A stretch of DNA of 64,000 nucleotides, from the NCBI RefSeq assembly GCF_030272615.1, contig NC_081410.1, forward strand, positions 569,675,152 through 569,739,151, read 5' to 3'. The notes below the pieces were generated by a model that made no database searches, was not told where the DNA came from, and saw only the letters and a program-made list of their open reading frames with translations. The stretch comes from Cryptomeria japonica. Its lineage: Eukaryota; Streptophyta; Pinopsida; Cupressales; Cupressaceae. Shown here in pieces: positions 37,616 to 48,412 of the stretch (the first letter of the stretch is position 1; every line of letters begins with the position of its first letter). Made by a program: the position numbers and the translations under genes.

Positions 37616-38674
37616 TGTTAGGTCCTGGAGACAACTAAGAGGGGCAGGGGGGTGAATCAGTTGTCAAATAAATTTAAACCAAAAACAACTTAACCAACTT
37701 AATGCTTAATACCGGTAAACTAGTTAAGTATACCGGTAGACAGTTTTAACAATTAATTGTTATAACAGTAAAGATTAATGCATGAAACATAAACACAAAG
37801 TTTTCTGCAACACATAACACCTATTTGTATGTGGAAACCCTCTAAGGGGAAAAACCATGGTGGGAAACCTTACCCACAATCGATACTACTACAGATAGTA
37901 AGTGTACATAAATGGGGTCTCCACATGCAGAAAGGCCAACAGCCTAGAGCTCACTGCTCAATCACAAAATGGGAGTCACATTGACTACAGTTGGATGGTT
38001 AAATCCAATAAGAATGTACTGCACAAAATAGTATCTTCATATGCTGGATTAAGTACCGGTGTAATGCTGATATGCTTTCACAAAAACCTAGCTTTACCTT
38101 CAAATGATGTCTTCATGTATAGCTCTACTTAATCTCGCATATACCTTCACACACTCCTTTTTCACATTCCACACTTGATCTTACAAATAAGATCTTACAT
38201 TTATACCATAACCTAAGACCAATTTTAGTAGGTCGACTCTACAAGATATTACAATAAAAATATTTTACAAACAATATAATATCCGATACAATAACCAATT
38301 GAACATGTCGGCTTAATGCATTTACAACAATAATTAATTATCTCCATAGCGTGCCATGTTGATTTGGAAAAGATAAACCTATCGGTGTAACCCTGGATAA
38401 CCCTGGGCCTATTTGTTGGTAAAAGCAAATATGAAAATATGAATATACCAATGATCAAAACTCCAGGACAAGATGTCCAAACGATGTCTTCAACATAACC
38501 ATGTGTCTTCCATGCCATTCCAAGTGTCGATGATCATTATATCTTGCTGGTGAACCATATACCAGTAACTGTGCAATAGTTAGTTGTTTGTCGGTGAATG
38601 TTGCTGGATCTCCAAAGTGCTATTGTTTTAGTAGGTGTTGACATCAATGACAAAACCATACCAAAATACCAACA
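37616..38674 (-). repeat. 5' LTR of C4
   Basis: 1,059 bp, very close to 31973-33040. The G run is short here (GGGGCAGGGGGG), a likely slippage difference. Ends AATACCAACA. Confidence 0.93.
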
Positions 38675-38835
38675 CCCACAGCCCCCCTCGTGGCCACCCT
38701 GCGGCCACTACGAGTGCCACTCACAGTAGCCACCATGGGTGTCGCTCGCAGTGACCATCGTGGGTGTTGCTCGTAGCGACCACCATGGGTGCCGCTCACA
38801 GCGACCACCGTGGGTGCCACTCACTGCGGAAATTC
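38675..38835. repeat. GC-rich tandem repeat in G1 beside the C4 insertion
   Basis: Imperfect ~33-36-bp units based on GTGGGTGCCGCTCACAGCGACCACC, each carrying CCATGGG or CCGTGGG. Five units or so between 38720 and 38830 in an otherwise AT-rich element. Confidence 0.75.
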
Positions 38836-40684
38836 CACTGGGAGGAGGGGAAAGGGGAGGCGGTGGCGTGAGTCGAGCCTCTTCTCCTCCGCCCGCCAAA
38901 CCCTAACCCAAATAAAATTAAAATTCCATTTTTTCATTATAAAATTTGATGTTAAATAAAAATAAAAAAGATGATAACAAGTTAAAACCCCCAATTTTTT
39001 GATTCACAATCCCACACAGGGACTGAAATACAATTTTTTCCAGAATGTTCAAAACAACATCATGGGAAATTTTCCCAGCAAGTTCATGATTATCTAAATA
39101 CACATTAACTTTTCAGATAGGCAAGATTTTCTCAACCACAAAACCATTTAAACAATCTTGATGCAAAAACAACCAAGATTCTCAAAACTAAAAATTAAAT
39201 TTCAAGAACATTCATGGATTATCCAACTAGAATTTCATGAGGAAGAACCAAACACAATCTTTTTTGATTTAACAACGAAATAAAGAGGTAAGCAAGAACA
39301 CTACCTCTTTTAGCATTCCTGGAAAGATTTTGAAGAAGAGCCCAACCTACAACTGTAGAAATCCTTCCCTTCCCAAAATCCCCAATCTTCTCCATCAAAA
39401 ATATTTTTCTTTCCAAAAAATCAACAACCCCCAAAATATTTTCTAACCTAAGTTAAAGAATGAAATTTTTGACCTAATTTCTAATTTCGAATTTAAGCAC
39501 TTTTTAAATAAAAAAATGAAAATTATCATTCTTTTCAACTATTCAAATAATCTAACTTACTTTTCTAATTAAAATTAAAATGCTTCTCTCTCATTTAATT
39601 TTAATTTTCTCAATATTAACTAAGCTAACATTTATATTTCACAATATTGACGAGGATAAAATATTTTAATTAAATTAATTCCCAAAATCAATCTTTCACA
39701 CTATATCAAATATACATATAAATTAAACTTGCTTTTCTAATACAAATTGATTTTCTTAAGTAAGTAAAATTAACCTTTCTATTCCAAAAAGCAAAAAGGG
39801 ATTAAATTACTTCTATTTCGAATAACTTAATTCAAAATTTTCAAAATGCATAAATTAAATAAATTCATGATTTTTACATTAACCTTTAAATTGAACTTGC
39901 TACAAACATGAATAGAGTGATCATTTTAATTAATGATCAATCACATGAAAGAACCTATTTATTTTAATTCCTCAATTGCTAATGTGCAAATGAACACATT
40001 AAATCAAATTAAATACTTAACTTTGCTACGAAACATAAATAGAGCGATCTTTTTAATTAATGATTAATCACATAGAAGAAACCTATTTCTTTTAATTCCT
40101 CAATTTATAATGTGTAAATGAACACATTAAATCAAATTTAATACTTAAGATAAAATACTCAAGTTTTGTAACCACATGCAAGGCACGCAAACCAAGAAAA
40201 TTGATCAGATATAGACCCGCAAACCCAAATGAAAAGGGAAACTGATGGACCATAGGTGACACTCACTTGAGCATGACTAGGGTAAAATGAGGGTTTTATG
40301 ACCACCTAACCCAAATTCTAAGGGCGAAAGAGGTATACTCAACCTTGTGAATCCAAGTGAAGACGAACCTCACACCACGACAGTACTGTACCTACAATCT
40401 CCTGCAACCAAGAGTCTCACAAGCATACATATATAAATATATATATATATATATATACATATTTATTTAATGAAGGTGTTAGCTCGAGATCAAAACAAGA
40501 ATTAGGGAAACAATTAAACTTACATAAGAATTGATGCAAAAGCACATTAATAGGTATGTACAATAATCATATTATCTAATCTACAACATTACATCACAAT
40601 AAATCAACCATTCAAGAATGCCACATAGGAAGTCAACCAAGGTCAAACCGGTTTTACAAAGCCAACTAGGGTAGGGGCACTACA
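38836..40684. other. Right body of solo LTR G1, non-coding
   Basis: AT-rich, with no gene recognised. Short open frames here have no family features. It includes a 128-bp direct duplication (about 39895-40150) and a short (TA)n at 40437-40457. Ends at GGGGCACTACA. Confidence 0.65.
39895..40150. repeat. 128-bp direct duplication in G1
   Basis: TTTTAATTAATGATCAATCACATG near 39922 recurs as TTTTAATTAATGATTAATCACATA near 40050, followed in both by CCTATTTATTTTAATTCCTC and AACACATTAAATCAAAT. Confidence 0.8.
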
Positions 40685-40689
40685 GATGA

Positions 40690-41724
40690 TTCTTAAACCA
40701 CCAGATGCATAACAATGAAAGTAAAGTTCAAAAACATAAAAAAACCAAGCACACAACCATAACACCAAGATTTTTACATGAAAACCCAAAAAGGGACAAA
40801 CCATGGTGGGATTTGAACCCACAATATTATTATACTATAGCCAAGAGTATGAGAATATTACATATAGGGAATGCACTTGCATTCAAGCACACTAGCTAGA
40901 GCTCACTACTCAAATACAAAAGGGCTACAATCCGAAGGAAGAATCACTACCTTATAGGAGATTACAATTGATTACAATAATAAATAAATTGAAGTATAGC
41001 ATCTACATATGCCAATAAAGAATTTCCAATTAGGCTCAAATTGACTATTGCAATTGTTCTGCTTATTTGCTCTGTTTTCCTTCTTTGTCTTACACCAGAG
41101 CACCTAAACCTTCAATAACATTCACCAACCTTCACAAATTATTTCATACAGACTTCTCACACACTTCTCATTCATCAAAATTCTGAAATGAATTGGTCTT
41201 ATATATTTGCATCAACAAAATGAATGATTTCTTATGTCGGCTTCCAAAATATAGATAACACGCAACATGAAATATGTAACCTTAAGTCAGCTCAATCCAT
41301 CCACAAATCCATATGTAGACCTAAATATAATGATAAAAATATTCACACAAGTCGGCCCAATCACCTTGAACACGAAACCAATCACTGAAATCAGCCCTAA
41401 GATTATGCAACACACTTTCCACCAAAATAGCTCTATTCTAACTAAATTACCAGATATCATGACCACAAGAAAACTACCTCTAATCATCTTCCTTTATTAC
41501 CACAACCAAAAATACACCACCAAAATTAAGATATGCACATTGAACTCATGTTTTAGCAGTTATTGTATTCCACCTTCTAAACATATGTCTCATGAATGAT
41601 ATGACTTCTAGTAAATCAAATCTATGTACATCGGATATGATTTCCGAACTGGGTTTCCATCAATGACAACTCCTAAGTATTAATCATGCACCAATATTCA
41701 CCAAAACAGTGTCTCTTGCCAACA
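40690..41724 (-). repeat. 5' LTR of N2, second piece
   Basis: Continues the LTR cut at 29794. TTCTTAAACCACCAGATGC matches 23502-23520 of the 3' LTR. Ends TTGCCAACA at 41724, then the TTGTA duplication. The shared block ACAAACCATGGTGGG is near 40796-40810. Confidence 0.9.
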
Positions 41725-42052
41725 TTGTAGATGGTTTTAATGAGCTTGTCGGTGTTTCCTAATTGTGTCATATTTGTTTTGCTGGTCTGAATTGATCGCT
41801 CTGCATGTTATTGATGATCTTATGGGTCCGATGATGTTATTCGTGTTATTTAACATTTTTGGTGGTGTAGCATGTTGTAGATGATCTTGGTGAGATTTTT
41901 GGTGTTGTTGCATGTTCAAGGATTTGATTTGGGTCCATGTTATGTCATCTTGGCGTTGTATTGGTTTGGTGGTTTATTTATATACTGTGTGATACAATTT
42001 TGTAATTAGGTCTTGAGGGTTGAGCCGACCTTGTAGTCAAGGTTGATGATTT

Positions 42053-42062
42053 GTATAAATAG
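42053..42062 (+). promoter_or_regulatory. Candidate TATA box of the C5 5' LTR
   Basis: GTATAAATAG, a near-consensus plant TATA box about 550 bp before the end of the LTR and about 370 bp before the shared termination-like block. Confidence 0.55.
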
Positions 42063-42606
42063 TTGTCATATTCATGTAATTATGAGATAGGTGTTGTTTT
42101 TGCATTATCAAAGAGTGATGTATGTGCAAATAAGAGAATTCATCTTTCAATGAGAAGTGTAGAGTAGAGAGTGTTGTAGAGAAGAAAAATGTTCTTAACT
42201 AGAACTGTCATCAGGAATTTGGATATGCTATTCCTCTAGTTCATGTAAACCGGATTATTTTTTGAATGTTCTTGTAAGGTAGTGAACCTTCCCTAAGGAT
42301 TAAGTCTTCCAGGTTATTATATTTTGAGCAGTGAGCTCCAAGTAGTATGCCTGAATGCATGTGCATTCCCCATTGTAATATTTACACATACTATTGCAAA
42401 GTATCAGCGTATTGTGGGTAGGTTCCCACCGTGGTTTTTAACTTGGTTTTCCACGTCAAAATCTTGGTTCTATGTGTGATGTTATTATTGTGTTTATCCT
42501 TGTTCTTGTTGTAGTTGACCAGATATGAAATTGTTCTTAATTTGTTTAATCCAATGAAAACTGATTCACCCCCCTTCTCAATTTTCCTTCGTTGTTATTA
42601 CCAACA

Positions 42607-45600
42607 ATTGGTATCATACCTAGATCCTCTGAAAGAAGATTGACCGCTTGAGGAGATCTGAGATGGCAGCCTATGTTTTCAAGAAATAGAGTTTGAGATT
42701 CGATTGAAGAAATTACACTAGATGGAAGGACCAGATGGAGTGCCATTTGAAGTATCTCAGAGATGACTATTGGAAGATTACCAAGAATACCTATAATGTC
42801 CCTCACAATGGTCTAGTTATTGCAAGTGAGATCAAGGATGTTGAACATAACATAAGAGTTAAAAAAGCATTGTTGAGTGCCCTGACCGATTTAGAGATGA
42901 CTAATGTGATTGGATTGCAGACTGCACATGATATTTGGGAAAAGTTAGAGACCTTGTATGAAGGAGATAAACATGCCAAAGTTGTTAAACTGTAGAGTTT
43001 GAAAGGAAAGTATGAAAGGTTGAAGATGGGAGAAGATGAGAACATGTCATCCTTTATGGCTAAAGTGAATCAACTTTTCATGAACATCAAATGTGCCGAT
43101 GGAACTCTTGAAGAAGATGAGATTGTTGCTAAAGTGTTGAGATCCTTGCCTCTTTCTTACAAATCTAAAGTTGATGCTATTGATGAGATTCGGACTATGA
43201 CCATGGTGACAAGAGACATGTTGGTTGGTAAGCTTGCTACATTTGAGTTGAGTGAATTTGGAGAATCACATGGCAAATCTGAGATTGCATTTAAGGCCTT
43301 TATATCCGAGAAGCAAAAATATGATCCGAGAGAAAGTTCATCTAGGGTTTCCAGATATGAAAGAAAATGAGAGAGATGGAAAAATAGGAAAGAGAGTTGG
43401 ATGAGCTTGAAGCACTTATAGCTTAGAGATTTCCTAAGGGATCCAGTAAGAATGATGGAAAGTTATCTTTAAAATGTTTCTCTTGTAATAAGATGCGACA
43501 TTTTGCTTCTAGGTGTTCTAAAATGATGTCAAAGTATGATAGGAATTATAAATTTGATAGGTAATTGACAGTGGGTGCTCACATCATATGATAGGTAATA
43601 AAGTAAATTTGTGAATATGGAGAGGTATGATGGTGGTATAATGAGCTTTGGAAATGATAAAGCTTGTGTAATTCATGGTAGAGGTGTTATTTCTCTTGAT
43701 GGTAAGCATAATACTGACAATGTCTTATATGTTTAAGGTTTGAAGCATAATATTTTGAGTGTTGGACAAATGGTTGATATGGGATATGATTTGCATTTCA
43801 AGTATGGTAAATACAAGATTTTGAATGCCTCTAGTATAGAGATTGCATCAAGAACTAAGACTAAAGGTAATATCTTTCATTTGAATGCTAGTGAGAAAAT
43901 TTGTTTGATTGCTTACATAGATGAAAGCTAGTTGTGGCATAAAAGGATTTGTCATGTTAATTTTGACTGCATGATTAGGATATGTTATACTCAAGCTGTT
44001 AGATATTTGCCTAAGATTGTGAAACCTTCTAATCTGGTATGTAAAGAATGTCAGTTGGGAAAGAAAACAAGAATTCCATTCAAGAGTAACCTATATGCAT
44101 CTAATGGATTACTAGATCTTGTGCATACTAATTGTGTGGTCCCACAAGAGTGAGAAGCTTGTAGGGTGACATGTATTTCATGTTGTTGATTGATGACTAC
44201 TCTAGAACGATGTGGCTTACTTTTCTAAGGGAGAAATCAGAAGCATTGGAGAAATTCAAGATATTCAAGGTTAAGGTGGAGATAGAGATAGGATTGAAGC
44301 TGGAATGTCTAAGATTTGACCGAGGAGGAGAATTCACATCTAGTGAGTTTGATTCATTTTATGAAAAGCATGGAATCAGAAGATAGTTATCTGCTCCTAG
44401 AACCCCTTAGTGGAATGGAGTTATTGAAAGGAATAATAGAACCATTTTGGATGCTGCTAAGAGTATGTTGATTGAAAGGAATGTTTTGCAGACCTTCTGG
44501 AGAGAAGGTGTTAGCACTTCTATATACACATTCAATCCAGTCAATATAAAAGGTGATTCTGGTAAGACTCCTTATGAGTTATGGTTTGGTCATGTTCCTA
44601 CAGTTAGATATTTTATAATTTTTGGAAGAAGATGTTATATCAAAAGAAATGATGATATAGAAATTTTTGATGCAAGATGTGATGAAGGAGTCTTCTTGGG
44701 TTATTCCACTAAGAGCAAGGCCTAACGGTGTTAAAATAAGAGGTTTAGAAAGATAGTGGAAAGTGTAAATGTGAAAGTTGATGAATGTCATGGATAGCAT
44801 ATCAAAGCATGTGGATATGAGTATGATGATTAGGATGTTATTTCAAATAAAGTACCTACTGAGATCCTAAAGTAGAAAGATCTAATAGAGATAGTTAATC
44901 CAGATATTGCATCTACTGGTGAAGAAGTTCAAGAACCTGAGAATCAGAATAATCAGAAGACTCCAAGGTATGTGAGATTAAATCATTCAAAAAATTAGAT
45001 TATTGGTGATAAAAGTAAAGGTGTGATGATTAGGAGAAGTATTTTTGTCGAATAGATATGTTTGATTTTCAATATTGAGCCTAAAGATGTTGTTGAATAC
45101 TATAAAGATAAGGAATGGATTAAAGCTATGCAAGAAGAGTTGAATCTGATTGAGAAGAACAATACATGGGAACTTGTTCCAAGACCTAAAGACAAGAATG
45201 TGATTGGTACTAAATGGGTGTTCCAGAATAAATTGAATGAAGCCGGTGAAGTGGTTAGAAACAAAGAAAGATTGGTATGTAAGGGATATTCACAGATGGA
45301 AGGAATTTATTATGAGGATACTTTTTCTTTGGTAGCTAGAATTTAAGCTATTAGATTACTTCTTGCATATCTTGCTTATAAAAATTTCAAGGTATATTAG
45401 ATGGATGTAAAGTTAGCCTTTTTGAATGGTGATTTGGAAGAGGAAGTCTATATTGAGCAACCAGATGGGTTTTCACTATTAGATGAAGGAGACATGCTAT
45501 GAAAATTGAAGAAAGAATTGTATGGACTTAAACAAGCCCCTATAGCTTGGTATGCTAGGTTGGATAGGTATTTGATGAAGTTGGGATTCTGTGAAGTAAC

Positions 45601-46299
45601 TGTTGATAGTAATTTATACTTTAAGATTGATAATGATAACATTTTGATTGTTGAAGTTTTTGTTGATGACATTATTTTTGGAGGAGATGATGATTTGAGT
45701 AAGAAATTTGCTGATGATATGTAAAAAGAGTTTGAGATGTCTATGATAGATGAGATGAAATTCTTCTTCGGATTGCAAATTACACAGACTAATAAATCTA
45801 AGTATGTGAAGAAATTGTTGAAGAAGTTTGGGTTAGCTGATTACAAACCTTTTGAAACTCCTATGGTGACTGGATGCAAGTTTTCTAAGCATGATGAATC
45901 TCTAAAAGTTAATCAGACCTTGTATAGATCTATGGCTGGTGGACTACTATACTTGACTCAAACTAGACCAGACATTATGCATGTTGTTTGTCTTTGTACA
46001 AGATTTCAAGTTGATCCTAAAGAAAGTCATGTTACTGTTGTGAAGAGGATTTTCAGATACTTGAAAGGGATAGTTGACTGTAGTTTGTGGTATCCAAAGA
46101 ATGATGATTTTATGTTATGTTCTTATACTGATGTTGATTGGGTAGGTGATGTTGATGACCGAAAGAGCACTACCGATGGAGCATTCCTTTTGGGAAAGAA
46201 GTTAGTCTCATGGGAAAGTAAGAAGCAATATGCTATTTCTCTATCTACTATAGAATTTGAATACATTGTTGCTACTAGAAACTGTACTTAGGTAGTTTG
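42607..46299 (+). mobile_element. Copia C5 internal region, 3' end lost to C6
   Basis: Primer site TGGTATCATACC at 42609-42620 follows the LTR ending at 42606. Gag and pol follow, and at 46300 the pol is interrupted by the LTR of C6. The rest of RNase H and the 3' LTR are not found in the window. C3 (21093-22980) is a close relative that lies on the other side of the same LTR. Confidence 0.82.
42663..46290 (+). pseudogene. C5 gag-pol, heavily broken
   Basis: ATG at 42663 (MAAYVFKK, then a stop). Gag continues in frame (WKDQMECHLKYLRDDYW, HDIWEKLETLYEGDKHA; 42735-43370) to the knuckle CFSCNKMRHFASRC at about 43478-43519, where the usual Gly before His is Arg. The protease-like DSGCSHHMIGNK lies near 43567-43600. 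Integrase follows (LWHKRICHVNFD, CKECQLGKKT, LECLRFDRGGEFTSSEFD, NGVIERNNRT; 43740-44730), then reverse transcriptase with LYGLKQAPIAWYARLD and FVDDIIFGGDDD near 45655-45690, and RNase H (DVDWVGDVDDRKSTT) ending NCT-stop at 46288. About 15 stops and several small frame changes. Confidence 0.85.
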
Positions 46300-47478
46300 T
46301 GTTGGGATCCAAGAACATTGAGGGGGGGGTGGATCAGTGTTTTGCCAGAATGATAAATTTTAACCTTATTAACACAATAACTCAATAACTGGTAATCACA
46401 AAAGTAGATAACAATAAGTAACAATGTAACCACAGAGATGAACACCATAACACCACAAATTTATACATGGAAAATCTTAAAGAGGAAAAACCACAGTGGG
46501 ATTGGAGACCCACAATATATATCCATTGATCAGATGAATAAATATTACAATAAGGGGCCTGCACATGTGGGAAGGCTAACAACCTAGAGTGCACTTCTCA
46601 TCACAAAAGGAGTCTCACTAACTACAGAAAACATCAGACTACAATTTGGAATGAAGATTGAACTGCTAGAATAACATCGCCTATGCCTGAGTACAATTTT
46701 GGTTAATCTTAATACCAGAGGTCTTAAACCTCTTACACAAACCCAACTCGATCATCTATGATCAACCAAACCTTCTACATATGATTGCAACTTTATTCAC
46801 ACACAGATAATTGCATAACATCTGTCCATGATCTACAAAGAGATCTTACATCATATTTATACCAAGCCAGGATCTAAACAATTAGGTTGACCACCTAAAA
46901 GATAATACAATAAATTTTTTATATAATCCTACAAACCAATGATAATCCAAGTCAGCCTAAGATCGAAACAACATTAACCAGACAATAAATCCAACCGATA
47001 ATGCGTCAAGAGCATCCACCAAAATGTTACATAAACTGGTCCATAACCTAGCAGAATAAGATAGGATAGGTCTAGTGCTAAATGCAAACACAACCGATCA
47101 ACTAGAACACAAACAAGATAACCATCAACATCCCGATAACCTTCTAGAAGACGCACCAACACCACTTCCTGGATTCATCAAAAGATCTTCAACAAATATT
47201 TGCTAGTAAAACCCTTACTGGTAACCAAAAGGCTTACTAGAACAAATGATAGCTTCAAGATCATTAAATCCTGAACCAACTAAATGTGGCACACGTCTGA
47301 ATAACATAAATGACCAAACCAAACCAATTCTAGCAATCAAAATATACCAAAGATAAATCTCTTGATCATCATCAAAGTCCAACCACTCTACCGAAACTTG
47401 GTAGACAACAAAATGGTTAGTGTTGACATTAATGACAAACATCAATGCCACACAACCAATTCCTTCAAATTACCAACA
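46300..47478 (-). repeat. 3' LTR of C6
   Basis: TG...CA ends, G run GGGGGGGG near 46322 typical of these LTR ends, and the shared block AAAAACCACAGTGGG near 46486-46500. Confidence 0.85.
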
Positions 47479-47915
47479 ATCTCCCCCTTTGGCATTGATG
47501 GAAACACTAGATGTGAAATCAATCCAAGTGCCAAGAAGTGCCAAACAAGTCTCCTCCAATGGAAGACATTCAACAATCTCCCACAAATGATATATCAATG
47601 AAGTTCTGAAATAATTAACTCTATACTAATTAACAATCTATAATCCTTAATCAAACTCCCCCGGTGGAATACAACCAATCTGAAATGTTGTTCCTCCCCC
47701 TTTGATTGATATCTCTGTTAGGCTCTGTTTTTCACATGTATATTGCTTCCCCTTTAACATCAATGCTTGAAATTTGACATAAACATCAAAGAAAAATCAT
47801 AGATCCTCTAAACCACACAACTGACTACTCCCCCTGAGTAGTAACACCAACTCATCAATCTAGAATGAATAATAGTTCTGATAATGCATACCAGACTGAT
47901 GTCAATCAACATCAC
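47479..47915 (-). other. C6 polypurine tract and 3' spacer
   Basis: The minus strand reads GCCAAAGGGGGAGAT at 47479-47493. The remaining ~420 bp is spacer with extra purine blocks (47655-47665, 47825-47840) and no gene. Confidence 0.65.
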
Positions 47916-48412
47916 TCAAGTCTCTAGTGGAGGGGAAGAGACCCCCAATCTGTCTCTGAAGTATTCAAATGAATCCTTAGGATAAGGTTTAGTGAATATA
48001 TCTGCAATCTTCTCTTTAGTGTTCACATAAACCAATCTGACTTCATTTGCTTCCACCTTCTCTTTCAAATAGTTATACTTGATTGATATGTGCTTTGTCT
48101 TAGAATGAAATATTGGATTCTTTAATAAGTCAATAGCAGTAGAATTATCACAGTGAATAACTACTGGTTTATTATAATCTACCCTTATATCCTTCAGCAT
48201 TTGCTTCAACTATAGAACTTGTGTACAGCTAGTAGCTATAGCAATATACTCAGCGTCAACAGTAGATAAGGAAGTTCATGACTGTTTCTTGTTGATCCAT
48301 GAAACAAGTTTCTTTCCAAGAAATAAAACTCCACCGGATGTGCTTTTCCAATCACCTATATCTCTATCCAAATCCACATCTGAATATGCTCATAGTGTAA
48401 AGTCATTATCAA
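47916..48412 (-). pseudogene. C6 RNase H fragment
   Basis: The open part, 48209-47916, reads QMLKDIRVDYNKPVVIHCDN through HSKTKHISIKYNYLKEKVEA to DIFTKPYPKDSFEYF, the standard copia RNase H tail. Upstream to 48412 the frame continues with stops (STSGGVLFLGKKLVSWINKK, SLSTVDAEYIAIATS). Beyond 48412 similarity stops abruptly. Confidence 0.85.

Larger units (their letters stand above)
31973..38674 (-). mobile_element. Ty1/copia LTR retrotransposon C4, full length
   Basis: Complete 6.7-kb minus-strand element. 3' LTR 31973-33040, polypurine tract 33041-33055, pol and gag 33415-37559, primer site 37602-37613, 5' LTR 37616-38674. The target duplication has one mismatch, CCCGC (31968-31972) versus CCCAC (38675-38679), a transition. 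It is inserted at the GC-rich tandem block of G1. It is the best preserved copia here, with one frameshift and a handful of stops. Confidence 0.92.
29795..40684. mobile_element. Solo long LTR G1 (~4.2 kb), interrupted by C4
   Basis: TGTAATGCCACTAG at the left edge and GGGGCACTACA at the right edge give TG...CA ends with a short imperfect terminal inverted repeat. It is flanked by perfect GATGA duplications. Removing C4 (31973-38674 plus one target copy) leaves about 4.18 kb with no gag or pol. The size, AT-rich body, GC-rich tandem block and microsatellite resemble the 3.8-kb LTR of gypsy G2, so a solo LTR of a long-LTR gypsy family is the best reading. Orientation is not determined. It could instead be a non-coding LARD-type element, but no second LTR is seen. 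Confidence 0.7.
23432..41724 (-). mobile_element. Pol-less LTR retrotransposon N2, homologous inside to N1
   Basis: Minus-strand LTR element flanked by perfect TTGTA duplications (23427-23431, 41725-41729). The 3' LTR is 23432-24577. Then follow ORF2 remnant 24794-28160, gag-like frame about 28600-29657, and a primer site near 29711-29724. The 5' LTR starts at 29726, is cut at 29794 by solo LTR G1, and resumes at 40690-41724. No RT, integrase or protease is found. Gag layout and ORF2 blocks match N1, but the LTR sequence is unrelated to N1's. N2 is more decayed than N1, with more stops and at least two frameshifts. Confidence 0.85.
23005..42606 (+). repeat. LTR shared by C3/C5 region, split by N2
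   Basis: Two pieces, about 23005-23431 and 41730-42606, are contiguous once N2 and its TTGTA duplication are removed, giving about 1.3 kb. The right edge is certain: TACCAACA at 42606 is followed by the C5 primer site. The left edge is uncertain (TGTTG near 23005 or 23008), since no polypurine tract precedes it. A good TATA box (GTATAAATAG) is at 42053-42062, and the shared block CCCACCGTGGTTTTTAAC is at about 42427-42444. Confidence 0.6.
46300..48412 (-). mobile_element. Copia C6 fragment: 3' LTR plus pol tail
   Basis: Minus-strand fragment inserted into C5 RNase H. LTR 46300-47478 (1,179 bp, TGTTGGGATC to TTACCAACA), polypurine tract 47479-47493, spacer, then RNase H. Similarity to pol stops at about 48412, so the 5' nine-tenths of the element are gone, by deletion or rearrangement. 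No matching right-hand LTR is seen in the window. Confidence 0.82.
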
